A stretch of DNA of 64,000 nt from Nemertoderma westbladi (Eukaryota > Xenacoelomorpha > Nemertodermatida > Nemertodermatidae), in the NCBI GenBank assembly GCA_032718475.1, contig JAUCBJ010009135.1:82626-146625 (forward strand), read 5' to 3'. Positions 20,755 through 35,700 of the stretch are shown piece after piece. Both the position numbers and the translations under genes were made by a program. Each line of letters begins with the position of its first letter. Positions within the stretch are counted from its first letter, which is position 1. The notes under the pieces were generated by a model that worked only from the letters and a program-made list of their open reading frames with translations, was not told the DNA's origin and ran no database searches.

Positions 20755-23700
20755 TTTAATATTGTTTGTCACCTTTTCAACAAAACAATAGCTCATAGTA
20801 CAGGGTACTTTTATTGTGTGGGGAGAACCGATTACAGATGTGTATTAATTATTACAATCGGGTTAATATTATAGAGTCTTACTTATCTGATGTGCGATGG
20901 TGGTAAATGTAAAAGATAAGAAGAAGTGTTTGAATGCAGAGGGAGTGTTGAGCAATTCAGAGAATTTAAATCGGTAGGTTAATAATATTATTCCAGTTGT
21001 GATGAAGAAGAGAGGTTCATTTATCCTGTACTACTGTATTAGCACTGTGGTGGTTGGAAGAGAGGTTCATTTATCCTGTACTACTGTATTAGCAATGTGG
21101 TGGTTGGAAGAGAGGTTCATTTATCCTGTACTACTGTATTAGCACTGTGGTGGTTGGAAGAGAGGTTCATTTATCCTGTACTACTGTATTAGCATTGTGG
21201 GGGTTGGAAGAGAGGTTCATTTATCCTGTACTACTGTATTAGCATTGTGGGGGTTGGAAGAGAGGTTCATTTATCCTGTACTACTGTATTAGCATTGTGG
21301 GGGTTGGAAGATAATTTATTCATCCTGTGCTACTGTATTAGCACTGTGGTGGTTGGAAGAGAGGTTCATTTATCCGCTGTACTACTGTATTAGCACTGTG
21401 GGGGTTGGAAGAGAGGTTCGTTCATTTATCCTGTACTACTGTATTAGCACTGTGGTGGTTGGAAGAGAGGTTCATTTATCCTGTACTACTGTATTAGCAC
21501 TGTGGTGGTTGGAAGAGAGGTTCATTTATCCCGTACTACTGTATTAGCATTGTGGTGGTTGGAAGAGAGGTTCATTTATCCGCTGTACTACTGTATTAGC
21601 ACTGTGATGGTTGGAAGAGAGGTTCATTTATCCTGTACTACTGTATTAACACTGTGGTGGTTGGAAGAGAGGTTCATTTATCCTGTACTACTGTATTAGC
21701 ACTGTGGTGGTTGGAAGAGAGGTTAATTTATCCTGTACTACTGTATTAGCACTGTGGTGGTTGGAAGAGAGGTTCATTCATCCTGTACAACTGTATTAGC
21801 ACTGTGGTGGTTGGAAGAGAGGTTCATTTATCCTGTACTACTGTATTAGCACTGTGGTGGTTGGAAGAGAGGTTCATTTATCCTGTACTACTGTATTAGC
21901 ACTGTGGTGGTTGGAAGAGAGGTTCATTCATCCTGTACTACTGTATTAGCACTGTGGTGGTTGGAAGAGAGGTTCATTTATCCTGTACTACTGTATTAGC
22001 ACTGTGGTGGTTGGAAGAGAGGTTCATTTATCCTGTACTACTGTATTAGCACTGTGGTGGTTGGAAGAGAGGTTCATTCATCCTGTACAACTGTATTAGC
22101 ACTGTGGTGGTTGGAAGAGAGATTCATTTATCCTGTACTACTGTATTAGCACTGTGGTGGTTGGAAGAGAGGTTCATTTATCCTGTACTACTGTATTAGC
22201 ACTGTGGTGGTTGGAAGAGAGGTTCATTTATCCTGTACTACTGTATTAGCACTGTGGTGGTTGGAAGAGAGGTTCATTTATCCTGTACTAATGTATTAGC
22301 ACTGTGGTGGTTGGGTAGCACACTCTGGTGGTTGGAAGAGAGGTTCATTTATCCTGTACTACTGTATTAGCACTGTGGTGGTTGGAAGAGAGGTTCATTC
22401 ATCCTGTACAACTGTATTAGCACTGTGGTGGTTGGAAGAGAGGTTCATTTATCATGTACTACTGTATTAGCACTGTGGTGGTTGGAAGAGAGGTTCATTT
22501 ATCCTGTACTACTGTATTAGCACTGTGGTGGTTGGAAGAGAGGTTCATTTATCCTGTACTACTGTATTAGCACTGTGGTGGTTGGAAGAGAGGTTCATTT
22601 ATCCTGTACTAATGTATTAGCACTGTGGTGGTTGGGTAGCACACTGTGGTGGTTGGAAGAGAGGTTCATTTATCCTGTACTACTGTATTAGCACTGTGGT
22701 GGTGGGAAGAGAGGTTCATTTATCCTGTACTACTGTATTAGCATTGTGGTGGTTGGAAGAGAGGTTCATTCATCCTGTACTACTGTATTAGCATTGTGGT
22801 GGTTGGAAGAGAGGTTCATTTATCCTGTACTACTGTATTAGCACCGTGGTGGTTGGAAGAGAGGTTCATTTATCCTGTACTACTGTATTAGCACACTGTG
22901 GTGGTTGGAAGAGAGGTTCATTTATCCCGTACTACTGTATTAGCATTGTGGTGGTTGGAAGAGAGGTTCATTTATCCTGTACTACTGTATTAGCATTGTG
23001 GTGGTTGGAAGAGAGGTTCATTTATCCTGTACTACTGTATTAGCATTGTGGTGGTTGGAAGAGAGGTTCATTCATCCTGTACTACTGTATTAGCATTGTG
23101 GTGGTTGTAAGAGAGGTTCATTCATCCTGTACTGTATTAGCACTGTGGTGGTTGGAAGAGAGGTTCATTTATCCTGTACTACTGTATTAGCATTGTGGTG
23201 GTTGGAAGAGAGGTTCATTTATCCTGTACTACTGTATTAGCACTGTGGTGGTTGGAAGAGAGGTTCATTTATCCTGTACTACTGTATTAGCACTGTGGTG
23301 GTTTGAAGAGAGGTTCATTCATCCTGTACTACTGTATTAGCACTGTGGTGGTTGGAAGAGAGGTTCATTTATCCTGTACTACTGTATTAACACTGTGGTG
23401 GTTGGAAGAGAGGTTCATTTATCCTGTACTACTGTATTAGCACTGTGGTGGTTGGAAGAGAGGTTCATTTATCCTGTACTACTGTATTAGCACTGTGGTG
23501 GTTGGAAGAGAGGTTCATTTATCCTGTACTACTGTATTAGCACTGTGGTGGTTGGAAGAGAGGTTCATTCATCCTGTACAACTGTATTAGCACTGTGGTG
23601 GTTGGAAGAGAGATTCATTTATCCTGTACTACTGTATTAGCACTGTGGTGGTTGGAAGAGAGGTTCATTTATCCTGTACTACTGTATTAGCACTGTGGTG

Positions 23701-26700
23701 GTTGGAAGAGAGGTTCATTTATCCTGTACTACTGTATTAGCACTGTGGTGGTTGGAAGAGAGGTTCATTTATCCTGTACTAATGTATTAGCACTGTGGTG
23801 GTTGGGTAGCACACTCTGGTGGTTGGAAGAGAGGTTCATTTATCCTGTACTACTGTATTAGCACTGTGGTGGTTGGAAGAGAGGTTCATTCATCCTGTAC
23901 AACTGTATTAGCACTGTGGTGGTTGGAAGAGAGGTTCATTTATCCTGTACTACTGTATTAGCACTGTGGTGGTTGGAAGAGAGGTTCATTTATCCTGTAC
24001 TACTGTATTAGCACTGTGGTGGTTGGAAGAGAGGTTCATTTATCCTGTACTACTGTATTAGCACTGTGGTGGTTGGAAGAGAGGTTCATTTATCCTGTAC
24101 TAATGTATTAGCACTGTGGTGGTTGGGTAGCACACTGTGGTGGTTGGAAGAGAGGTTCATTTATCCTGTACTACTGTATTAGCACTGTGGTGGTGGGAAG
24201 AGAGGTTCATTTATCCTGTACTACTGTATTAGCATTGTGGTGGTTGGAAGAGAGGTTCATTCATCCTGTACTACTGTATTAGCATTGTGGTGGTTGGAAG
24301 AGAGGTTCATTTATCCTGTACTACTGTATTAGCACCGTGGTGGTTGGAAGAGAGGTTCATATATCCTGTACTACTGTATTAGCACACTGTGGTGGTTGGA
24401 AGAGAGGTTCATTTATCCCGTACTACTGTATTAGCATTGTGGTGGTTGGAAGAGAGGTTCATTTATCCTGTACTACTGTATTAGCATTGTGGTGGTTGGA
24501 AGAGAGGTTCATTTATCCTGTACTACTGTATTAGCATTGTGGTGGTTGGAAGAGAGGTTCATTCATCCTGTACTACTGTATTAGCATTGTGGTGGTTGTA
24601 AGAGAGGTTCATTCATCCTGTACTGTATTAGCACTGTGGTGGTTGGAAGAGAGGTTCATTTATCCTGTACTACTGTATTAGCATTGTGGTGGTTGGAAGA
24701 GAGGTTCATTTATCCTGTACTACTGTATTAGCACTGTGGTGGTTGGAAGAGAGGTTCATTTATCCTGTACTACTGTATTAGCACTGTGGTGGTTGGAAGA
24801 GAGGTTCATTTATCCTGTACTAATGTATTAGCACTGTGGTGGTTGGGTAGCACACTCTGGTGGTTGGAAGAGAGGTTCATTTATCCTGTACTACTGTATT
24901 AGCACTGTGGTGGTTGGAAGAGAGGTTCATTCATCCTGTACAACTGTATTAGCACTGTGGTGGTTGGAAGAGAGGTTCATTTATCCTGTACTACTGTATT
25001 AGCACTGTGGTGGTTGGAAGAGAGGTTCATTTATCCTGTACTACTGTATTAGCACTGTGGTGGTTGGAAGAGAGGTTCATTTATCCTGTACTACTGTATT
25101 AGCACTGTGGTGGTTGGAAGAGAGGTTCATTTATCCTGTACTAATGTATTAGCACTGTGGTGGTTGGGTAGCACACTGTGGTGGTTGGAAGAGAGGTTCA
25201 TTTATCCTGTACTACTGTATTAGCACTGTGGTGGTGGGAAGAGAGGTTCATTTATCCTGTACTACTGTATTAGCATTGTGGTGGTTGGAAGAGAGGTTCA
25301 TTCATCCTGTACTACTGTATTAGCATTGTGGTGGTTGGAAGAGAGGTTCATTTATCCTGTACTACTGTATTAGCACCGTGGTGGTTGGAAGAGAGGTTCA
25401 TATATCCTGTACTACTGTATTAGCACACTGTGGTGGTTGGAAGAGAGGTTCATTTATCCCGTACTACTGTATTAGCATTGTGGTGGTTGGAAGAGAGGTT
25501 CATTTATCCTGTACTACTGTATTAGCATTGTGGTGGTTGGAAGAGAGGTTCATTTATCCTGTACTACTGTATTAGCATTGTGGTGGTTGGAAGAGAGGTT
25601 CATTCATCCTGTACTACTGTATTAGCATTGTGGTGGTTGTAAGAGAGGTTCATTCATCCTGTACTGTATTAGCACTGTGGTGGTTGGAAGAGAGGTTCAT
25701 TTATCCTGTACTACTGTATTAGCATTGTGGTGGTTGGAAGAGAGGTTCATTTATCCTGTACTACTGTATTAGCACTGTGGTGGTTGGAAGAGAGGTTCAT
25801 TTATCCTGTACTACTGTATTAGCACTGTGGTGGTTTGAAGAGAGGTTCATTCATCCTGTACTACTGTATTAGCACTGTGGTGGTTGGAAGAGAGGTTCAT
25901 TTATCCTGTACTACTGTATTAGCACTGTGGTGGTTGGAAGAGAGGTTCATTCATCCTGTACTACTGTATTAGCACTGTGGTGGTTGGAAGAGAGGTTCAT
26001 TTATCCTGTACTACTGTATTAGCACTGTGGTGGTTGGAAGAGAGGTTCATTTATCCTGTACTACTGTATTAGCACTGTGGTGGTTGGAAGAGAGGTTCAT
26101 TTATCCTGTACTACTGTATTAGCACTGTGGTGGTTGAAGAGAGGTTCATTTATCCTGTACTACTGTATTAGCACTGTGGTGGTTGGAAGAGAGGTTAATT
26201 TATCCTGTACTACTGTATTAGCACTGTGGTGGTTGGAAGAGAGGTTAATTTATCCTGTACTACTGTATTAGCACTGTGGTGGTTGGAAGAGAGGTTCATT
26301 TATCCTGTACTACTGTATTAACACTGTGGTGGTTGGAAGAGAGGTTCATTTATCCTGTACTACTGTATTAGCACTGTGGTGGTTGGAAGAGAGGTTCATT
26401 TATCCTGTACTACTGTATTAGCACTATGGTGGTTGGAAGAGAGGTTAATTTATCCTGTACTACTATATTAGCACTGTGGTGGTTGGAAGAGAGGTTAATT
26501 TACCCTGTACTACTGTATTAGCACTGTGGTGGTTGGAAGAGAGGTTCATTTATCCTGTACTACTGTATTAACACTGTGGTGGTTGGAAGAGAGGTTCATT
26601 TATCCTGTACTACTGTATTAGCACTGTGGTGGTTGGAAGAGAGGTTCATTTATCCTGTACTACTGTATTAGCACTGTGGTGGTTGGAAGAGAGGTTCATT

Positions 26701-29700
26701 TATCCTGTACTACTGTATTAGCACGGTGGTGGTTGGAAGAGAGGTTCATTTATCCTGTACTACTGTATTAGCACTGTGGTGGTTGTAAGAGAGGTTCATT
26801 CATCCTGTACTACTGTATTAGCACTGTGGTGGTTTGAAGAGAGGTTCATTTATCCTGTACTACTGTATTAGCACTGTGGTGGTTGTAAGAGAGGTTCATT
26901 TATCCTGTACTACTGTATTAGCACTGTGGTGGTTGGAAGAGAGGTTCATTTATCCTGTACTACTGTATTAGCACTGTGGTGGTTGGAAGAGAGGTTCATT
27001 TATCCTGTACTACTGTATTAGCACTGTGGTGGTTGGAAGAGAGGTTCATTTATCCTGTACTACTGTATTAGCACTGTGGTGGTTGGAAGAGAGGTTCATT
27101 TATCCTGTACTACTGTATTAACACTGTGGTCGTTGGAAGAGAGGTTCATTTATCCTGTACTGTATTAACACTGTGGTGGTTTGAAGAGAGGTTCTTTTAT
27201 CCTGTACTACTGTATTAGCACTGTGGTGGTTGGAAGAGAGGTTCATTTATCCTGTACTACTGTATTAACACTGTGGTGGTTGGAAGAGAGGTTCATTTAT
27301 CCTGTACTACTGTATTAGCACTGTGGTGGTTGGAAGAGAGGTTCATTTATCCCGTACTACTGTATTAGCACTGTGGTGGTTGGAAGAGAGGTTCATTCAT
27401 CCTGTACTACTGTAGCACTGTGGTGGTTGGAAGAGAGGTTCATTTATCCTGTACTACTGTATTAGCACTGTGGTGGTTGGAAGAGAGGTTAATTTATCCT
27501 GTACTACTGTATTAGCACTGTGGTGGTTGGAAGAGAGGTTCATTCATCCTGTACTACTGTAGCACTGTGGTGGTTGGAAGAGAGGTTCCTTTATCCTGTA
27601 CTACTGTATTAGCACTGTGGTGGTTGGAAGAGAGGTTCATTTATCCTGTACTACTGTATTAGCACTGTGGTGGTTGGAAGAGAGGTTCATTTATCCTGTA
27701 CTACTGTATTAGCACTGTGGTGGTTGGAAGAGAGGTTCATTTATCCTGTACTACTGTATTAGCACTGTGGTGGTTGGAAGAGAGGTTAATTTATCCTGTA
27801 CTACTGTATTAGCACTGTGGTGGTTGGAAGAGAGGTTAATTTATCCTGTACTACTGTATTAGCACTGTGGTGGTTGGAAGAGAGGTTCATTTATCCTGTA
27901 CTACTGTATTAACACTGTGGTGGTTGGAAGAGAGGTTCATTTATCCTGTACTACTGTATTAGCACTGTGGTGGTTGGAAGAGAGGTTCATTTATCCTGTA
28001 CTACTGTATTAGCACTATGGTGGTTGGAAGAGAGGTTAATTTATCCTGTACTACTATATTAGCACTGTGGTGGTTGGAAGAGAGGTTAATTTACCCTGTA
28101 CTACTGTATTAGCACTGTGGTGGTTGGAAGAGAGGTTCATTTATCCTGTACTACTGTATTAACACTGTGGTGGTTGGAAGAGAGGTTCATTTATCCTGTA
28201 CTACTGTATTAGCACTGTGGTGGTTGGAAGAGAGGTTCATTTATCCTGTACTACTGTATTAGCACTGTGGTGGTTGGAAGAGAGGTTCATTTATCCTGTA
28301 CTACTGTATTAGCACGGTGGTGGTTGGAAGAGAGGTTCATTTATCCTGTACTACTGTATTAGCACTGTGGTGGTTGTAAGAGAGGTTCATTCATCCTGTA
28401 CTACTGTATTAGCACTGTGGTGGTTTGAAGAGAGGTTCATTTATCCTGTACTACTGTATTAGCACTGTGGTGGTTGTAAGAGAGGTTCATTTATCCTGTA
28501 CTACTGTATTAGCACTGTGGTGGTTGGAAGAGAGGTTCATTTATCCTGTACTACTGTATTAGCACTGTGGTGGTTGGAAGAGAGGTTCATTTATCCTGTA
28601 CTACTGTATTAGCACTGTGGTGGTTGGAAGAGAGGTTCATTTATCCTGTACTACTGTATTAGCACTGTGGTGGTTGGAAGAGAGGTTCATTTATCCTGTA
28701 CTACTGTATTAACACTGTGGTCGTTGGAAGAGAGGTTCATTTATCCTGTACTGTATTAACACTGTGGTGGTTTGAAGAGAGGTTCTTTTATCCTGTACTA
28801 CTGTATTAGCACTGTGGTGGTTGGAAGAGAGGTTCATTTATCCTGTACTACTGTATTAACACTGTGGTGGTTGGAAGAGAGGTTCATTTATCCTGTACTA
28901 CTGTATTAGCACTGTGGTGGTTGGAAGAGAGGTTCATTTATCCCGTACTACTGTATTAGCACTGTGGTGGTTGGAAGAGAGGTTCATTCATCCTGTACTA
29001 CTGTAGCACTGTGGTGGTTGGAAGAGAGGTTCATTTATCCTGTACTACTGTATTAGCACTGTGGTGGTTGGAAGAGAGGTTAATTTATCCTGTACTACTG
29101 TATTAGCACTGTGGTGGTTGGAAGAGAGGTTCATTCATCCTGTACAACTGTATTAGCACTGTGGTGGTTGGAAGAGAGGTTCATTTATCCCGTACTACTG
29201 TATTAGCACTGTGGTGGTTGGAAGAGAGGTTCATTCATCCTGTACTACTGTAAGCACTGTGGTGGTTGGAAGAGAGGTTCCTTTATCCTGTACTACTGTA
29301 TTAGCACTGTGGTGGTTGGAAGAGAGGTTCATTTATCCTGTACTACTGTATTAGCACTGTGGTGGTTGGAAGAGAGGTTCATTTATCCTGTACTACTGTA
29401 TTAGCACTGTGGTGGTTGGAAGAGAGGTTCATTTATCCTGTACTACTGTATTAGCACTGTGGTGGTTGGAAGAGAGGTTCATTTATCCTGTACTACTGTA
29501 TTAGCACTGTGGTGGTTGGAAGAGAGGTTCATTTATCCTGTACTACTGTATTAGCACTGTGGTGGTTGGAAGAGAGGTTCATTTATCCTGTACTACTGTA
29601 TTAGCACTGTGGTGGTTGGAAGAGAGGTTCATTTATCCTGTACTACTGTATTAGCACTGTGGTGGTTGGAAGAGAGGTTCATTTATCCTGTACTACTGTA

Positions 29701-32700
29701 TTAGCACTGTGGTGGTTGGAAGAGAGGTTCATTTATCCCGTACTACTGTATTAGCACTGTGGTGGTTGGAAGAGAGGTTAATTTATCCGCTGTACTACTG
29801 TATTAGCACTGTGGTGGTTGGAAGAGAGGTTCATTTATCCTGTACTACTGTATTATCACTGTGGTGGTTGGAAGAGAGGTTCATTTATCCTGTACTACTA
29901 CTGTATTAGCACTGTGGTGGTTGGAAGAGAGGTTTATTTATCCGCTGTACTACTGTATTAGCACTGTGGTGGTTGGAAGAGAGGTTCATTTATCCTGTAC
30001 TACTGTATTAGCACTGTGGTGGTTGGAAGAGAGGTTCATTTATCCTGTACTACTGTATTAGCACTGTGGTGGTTGGAAGAGAGGTTCATTTATCCTGTAC
30101 TACTGTATTAGCACTGTGGTGGTTGGAAGAGAGGTTCATTTATCCTGTACTACTGTATTAGCACTGTGGTGGTTGGAAGAGAGGTTCATTCATCCTGTAC
30201 TACTGTATTAGCACTGTGGTGGTTGGAAGAGAGGTTCATTTATCCTGTACTACTGTATTAGCACTGTGGTGGTTGGAAGAGAGGTTCATTTATCCTGTAC
30301 TACTGTATTAGCACGGTGGTGGTTGGAAGAGAGGTTCATTTATCCTGTACTACTGTATTAGCACTGTGGTGGTTGGAAGAGAGGTTCATTCATCCTGTAC
30401 TACTGTACTGTATTAGCACTGTGGTGGTTGGAAGAGAGGTTCATTTATCCTGTACTACTGTATTAGCACGGTGGTGGTTGGAAGAGAGGTTCATTTATCC
30501 TGTACTACTGTATTAGCACTGTGGTGGTTGGAAGAGAGGTTCATTCATCCTGTACTACTGTATTAGCACTGTGGTGGTTGGAAGAGAGGTTCATTTATCC
30601 TGTACTACTGTATTAGCACTGTGGTGGTTGGAAGAGAGGTTCATTTATCCTGTACTACTGTATTAGCACTGTGGTGGTTGGAAGAGAGGTTCATTCATCC
30701 TGTACTACTGTATTAGCACTGTGGTGGTTGGAAGAGAGGTTCATTTATCCTGTACTACTGTATTAGCACTGTGGTGGTTGGAAGAGAGGTTCATTTATCC
30801 TGTACTACTGTATTAGCACTGTGGTGGTTGGAAGAGAGGTTCATTCATCCTGTACTACTGTATTAGCACTGTGGTGGTTGGAAGAGAGGTTCATTTATCC
30901 TGTACTACTGTATTAGCACTGTGGTGGTTGGAAGAGAGGTTAATTTATCCTGTACTACTGTATTAGCACTGTGGTGGTTGGAAGAGAGGTTAATTTATCC
31001 TGTACTACTGTATTAGCACTGTGGTGGTTGGAAGAGAGGTTCATTTATCCTGTACTACTGTATTAGCACTGTGGTGGTTGGAAGAGAGGTTCATTTATCC
31101 TGTACTACTGTATTAGCACTGTGGTGGTTGGAAGAGAGGTTAATTTATCCTGTACTACTGTATTAGCACTGTGGTGGTTGGAAGAGAGGTTCATTTATCC
31201 TGTACTACTGTATTAGCACTGTGGTGGTTGGAAGAGAGGTTCATTTATCCTGTACTACTGTATTAGCACTGTGGTGGTTGGAAGAGAGGTTCATTATCCT
31301 GTACTACTGTATTAGCACTGTGGTGGTTGGAAGAGAGGTTCATTTATCCTGTACTACTGTATTAGCACTGTGGTGGTTGGAAGAGAGGTTCATTTATCCT
31401 GTACTACTGTATTAGCACTGTGGTGGTTGGAAGAGAGGTTAATTTATCCTGTACTACTGTATTAGCACTGTGGTGGTTGGAAGAGAGGTTCATTTATCCT
31501 GTACTACTGTATTAGCACTGTGGTGGTTGGAAGAGAGGTTCATTTATCCTGTACTACTGTATTAGCACTGTGGTGGTTGGAAGAGAGGTTCATTTATCCT
31601 GTACTACTGTATTAGCACTGTGGTGGTTGGAAGAGAGGTTCATTTATCCTGTACTACTGTATTAGCACTGTGGTGGTTGGAAGAGAGGTTCATTTATCCT
31701 GTACTACTGTATTAGCACTGTGGTGGTTGGAAGAGAGGTTCATTTATCCTGTACTACTGTATTAGCACTGTGGTGGTTGGAAGAGAGGTTCATTTATCCT
31801 GTACTACTGTATTAGCACTGTGGTGGTTGGAAGAGAGGTTCATTTATCCTGTACTACTGTATTAGCACTGTGGTGGTTGGAAGAGAGGTTCATTTATCCT
31901 GTACTACTGTATTAGCACTGTGGTGGTTGGAAGAGAGGTTCATTTATCCTGTACTACTGTATTAGCACTGTGGTGGTTGGAAGAGAGGTTCATTCATCCT
32001 GTACTACTGTATTAGCACTGTGGTGGTTGGAAGAGAGGTTCATTTATCCTGTACTACTGTATTAGCACTGTGGTGGTTGGAAGAGAGGTTCATTTATCCT
32101 GTACTACTGTATTAGCACGGTGGTGGTTGGAAGAGAGGTTCATTTATCCTGTACTACTGTATTAGCACTGTGGTGGTTGGAAGAGAGGTTCATTCATCCT
32201 GTACTACTGTATTAGCACTGTGGTGGTTGGAAGAGAGGTTCATTTATCCTGTACTACTGTATTAGCACTGTGGTGGTTGGAAGAGAGGTTCATTTATCCT
32301 GTACTACTGTATTAGCACGGTGGTGGTTGGAAGAGAGGTTCATTTATCCTGTACTACTGTATTAGCACTGTGGTGGTTGGAAGAGAGGTTCATTCATCCT
32401 GTACTACTGTACTGTATTAGCACTGTGGTGGTTGGAAGAGAGGTTCATTTATCCTGTACTACTGTATTAGCACGGTGGTGGTTGGAAGAGAGGTTCATTT
32501 ATCCTGTACTACTGTATTAGCACTGTGGTGGTTGGAAGAGAGGTTCATTCATCCTGTACTACTGTATTAGCACTGTGGTGGTTGGAAGAGAGGTTCATTT
32601 ATCCTGTACTACTGTATTAGCACTGTGGTGGTTGGAAGAGAGGTTCATTTATCCTGTACTACTGTATTAGCACTGTGGTGGTTGGAAGAGAGGTTCATTC

Positions 32701-35700
32701 ATCCTGTACTACTGTATTAGCACTGTGGTGGTTGGAAGAGAGGTTCATTTATCCTGTACTACTGTATTAGCACTGTGGTGGTTGGAAGAGAGGTTCATTT
32801 ATCCTGTACTACTGTATTAGCACTGTGGTGGTTGGAAGAGAGGTTCATTCATCCTGTACTACTGTATTAGCACTGTGGTGGTTGGAAGAGAGGTTCATTT
32901 ATCCTGTACTACTGTATTAGCACTGTGGTGGTTGGAAGAGAGGTTCATTTATCCTGTACTACTGTATTAGCACTGTGGTGGTTGGAAGAGAGGTTCATTT
33001 ATCCTGTACTACTGTATTAGCACTGTGGTGGTTGGAAGAGAGGTTCATTCATCCTGTACTACTGTATTAGCACTGTGGTGGTTGGAAGAGAGGTTCATTT
33101 ATCCTGTACTACTGTATTAGCACTGTGGTGGTTGGAAGAGAGGTTCATTTATCCTGTACTACTGTATTAGCACTGTGGTGGTTGGAAGAGAGGTTCATTT
33201 ATCCTGTACTACTGTATTAGCACTGTGGTGGTTGGAAGAGAGGTTCATTTATCCTGTACTACTGTATTAGCACTGTGGTGGTTGGAAGAGAGGTTCATTT
33301 ATCCTGTACTACTGTATTAGCACTGTGGTGGTTGGAAGAGAGGTTCATTTATCCTGTACTACTGTATTAGCACTGTGGTGGTTGGAAGAGAGGTTCATTT
33401 ATCCTGTACTACTGTATTAGCACTGTGGTGGTTGGAAGAGAGGTTAATTTATCCTGTACTACTGTATTAGCACTGTGGTGGTTGGAAGAGAGGTTCATTT
33501 ATCCTGTACTACTGTATTAGCACTGTGGTGGTTGGAAGAGAGGTTCATTTATCCTGTACTACTGTATTAGCACTGTGGTGGTTGGAAGAGAGGTTAATTT
33601 ATCCTGTACTACTGTATTAGCACTGTGGTGGTTGGAAGAGAGGTTAATTTATCCTGTACTACTGTATTAGCACTGTGGTGGTTGGAAGAGAGGTTCATTT
33701 ATCCTGTACTACTGTATTAGCACTGTGGTGGTTGGAAGAGAGGTTCATTTATCCTGTACTACTGTATTAGCACTGTGGTGGTTGGAAGAGAGGTTAATTT
33801 ATCCTGTACTACTGTATTAGCACTGTGGTGGTTGGAAGAGAGGTTCATTTATCCTGTACTACTGTATTAGCACTGTGGTGGTTGGAAGAGAGGTTCATTT
33901 ATCCGCTGTACTACTGTATTAGCACTGTGATGGTTGGAAGAGAGGTTCATTTATCCTGTACTACTGTATTAGCACTGTGGTGGTTGGAAGAGAGGTTCAT
34001 TTATCCTGTACTACTGTATTAGCACTGTGGTGGTTGGAAGAGAGGTTCATTTATCCTGTACTACTGTATTAACACTGTGGTGGTTGGAAGAGAGGTTCAT
34101 TTATCCTGTACTACTGTATTAACACTGTGGTGGTTGGAAGAGAGGTTCATTTATCCTGTACTTACTGTATTAGCACTGTGGTGGTTGGAAGAGAGGTTCA
34201 TTTATCCTGTACTACTGTATTAGCACTGTGGTGGTTGGAAGAGAGGTTCATTTATCCTGTACTACTGTATTAACACTGTGGTGGTTGGAAGAGAGGTGCA
34301 TTTATCCTGTACTACTGTATTAGCACGGTGGTGGTTGGAAGAGAGGTTCATTTATCCTGTACTACTGTATTAGCACTGTGGTGGTTGGAAGAGAGGTTCA
34401 TTCATCCTGTACTACTGTATTAGCACTGTGGTGGTTGGAAGAGAGGTTCATTTATCCTGTACTACTGTATTAGCACTGTGGTGGTTGGAAGAGAGGTTCA
34501 TTTATCCTGTACTACTGTATTAGCACTGTGGTGGTTTGAAGAGAGGTTCATTCATCCTGTACTACTGTATTAGCACTGTGGTGGTTGGAAGAGAGGTTCA
34601 TTTATCCTGTACTACTGTATTAGCACTGTGGTGGTTGGAAGAGAGGTTCATTTATCCTGTACTACTGTATTAGCACTGTGGTGGTTGGAAGAGAGGTTCA
34701 TTCATCCTGTACTACTGTATTAGCACTGTGGTGGTTGGAAGAGAGGTTCATTTATCCTGTACTACTGTATTAGCACTGTGGTGGTTGGAAGAGAGGTTCA
34801 TTTATCCTGTACTACTGTATTAGCACTGTGGTGGTTGGAAGAGAGGTTCATTTATCCTGTACTACTGTATTAGCACTGTGGTGGTTGGAAGAGAGGTTCA
34901 TTCATCCTGTACTACTGCATTAGCACTGTGGTGGTTGGAAGAGAGGTTCATTTATCCTGTACTACTGTATTAGCACTGTGGTGGTTGGAAAAGAGGTTCA
35001 TTTATCCTGTACTACTGTATTAGCACTGTGGTGGTTGGAAGAGAGGTTCATTTATCCTGTACTACTGTATTAGCACTGTGGTGGTTGGAAGAGAGGTTCA
35101 TTTATCCTGTACTACTGTATTAGCACTGTGGTGGTTGGAAGAGAGGTTAATTTATCCTGTACTACTGTATTAGCACTGTGGTGGTTGGAAGAGAGGTTCA
35201 TTTATCCTGTACTACTGTATTAGCACTGTGGTGGTTGGAAGAGAGGTTAATTTATCCTGTACTACTGTATTAGCACTGTGGTGGTTGGAAGAGAGGTTAA
35301 TTTATCCTGTACTACTGTATTAGCACTGTGGTGGTTGGAAGAGAGGTTCATTTATCCTGTACTACTGTATTAGCACTGTGGTGGTTGGAAGAGAGGTTCA
35401 TTTATCCTGTACTACTGTATTAGCACTGTGGTGGTTGGAAGAGAGGTTAATTTATCCTGTACTACTGTATTAGCACTGTGGTGGTTGGAAGAGAGGTTCA
35501 TTTATCCTGTACTACTGTATTAGCACTGTGGTGGTTGGAAGAGAGGTTCATTTATCCGCTGTACTACTGTATTAGCACTGTGATGGTTGGAAGAGAGGTT
35601 CATTTATCCTGTACTACTGTATTAGCACTGTGGTGGTTGGAAGAGAGGTTCATTTATCCTGTACTACTGTATTAGCACTGTGGTGGTTGGAAGAGAGGTT

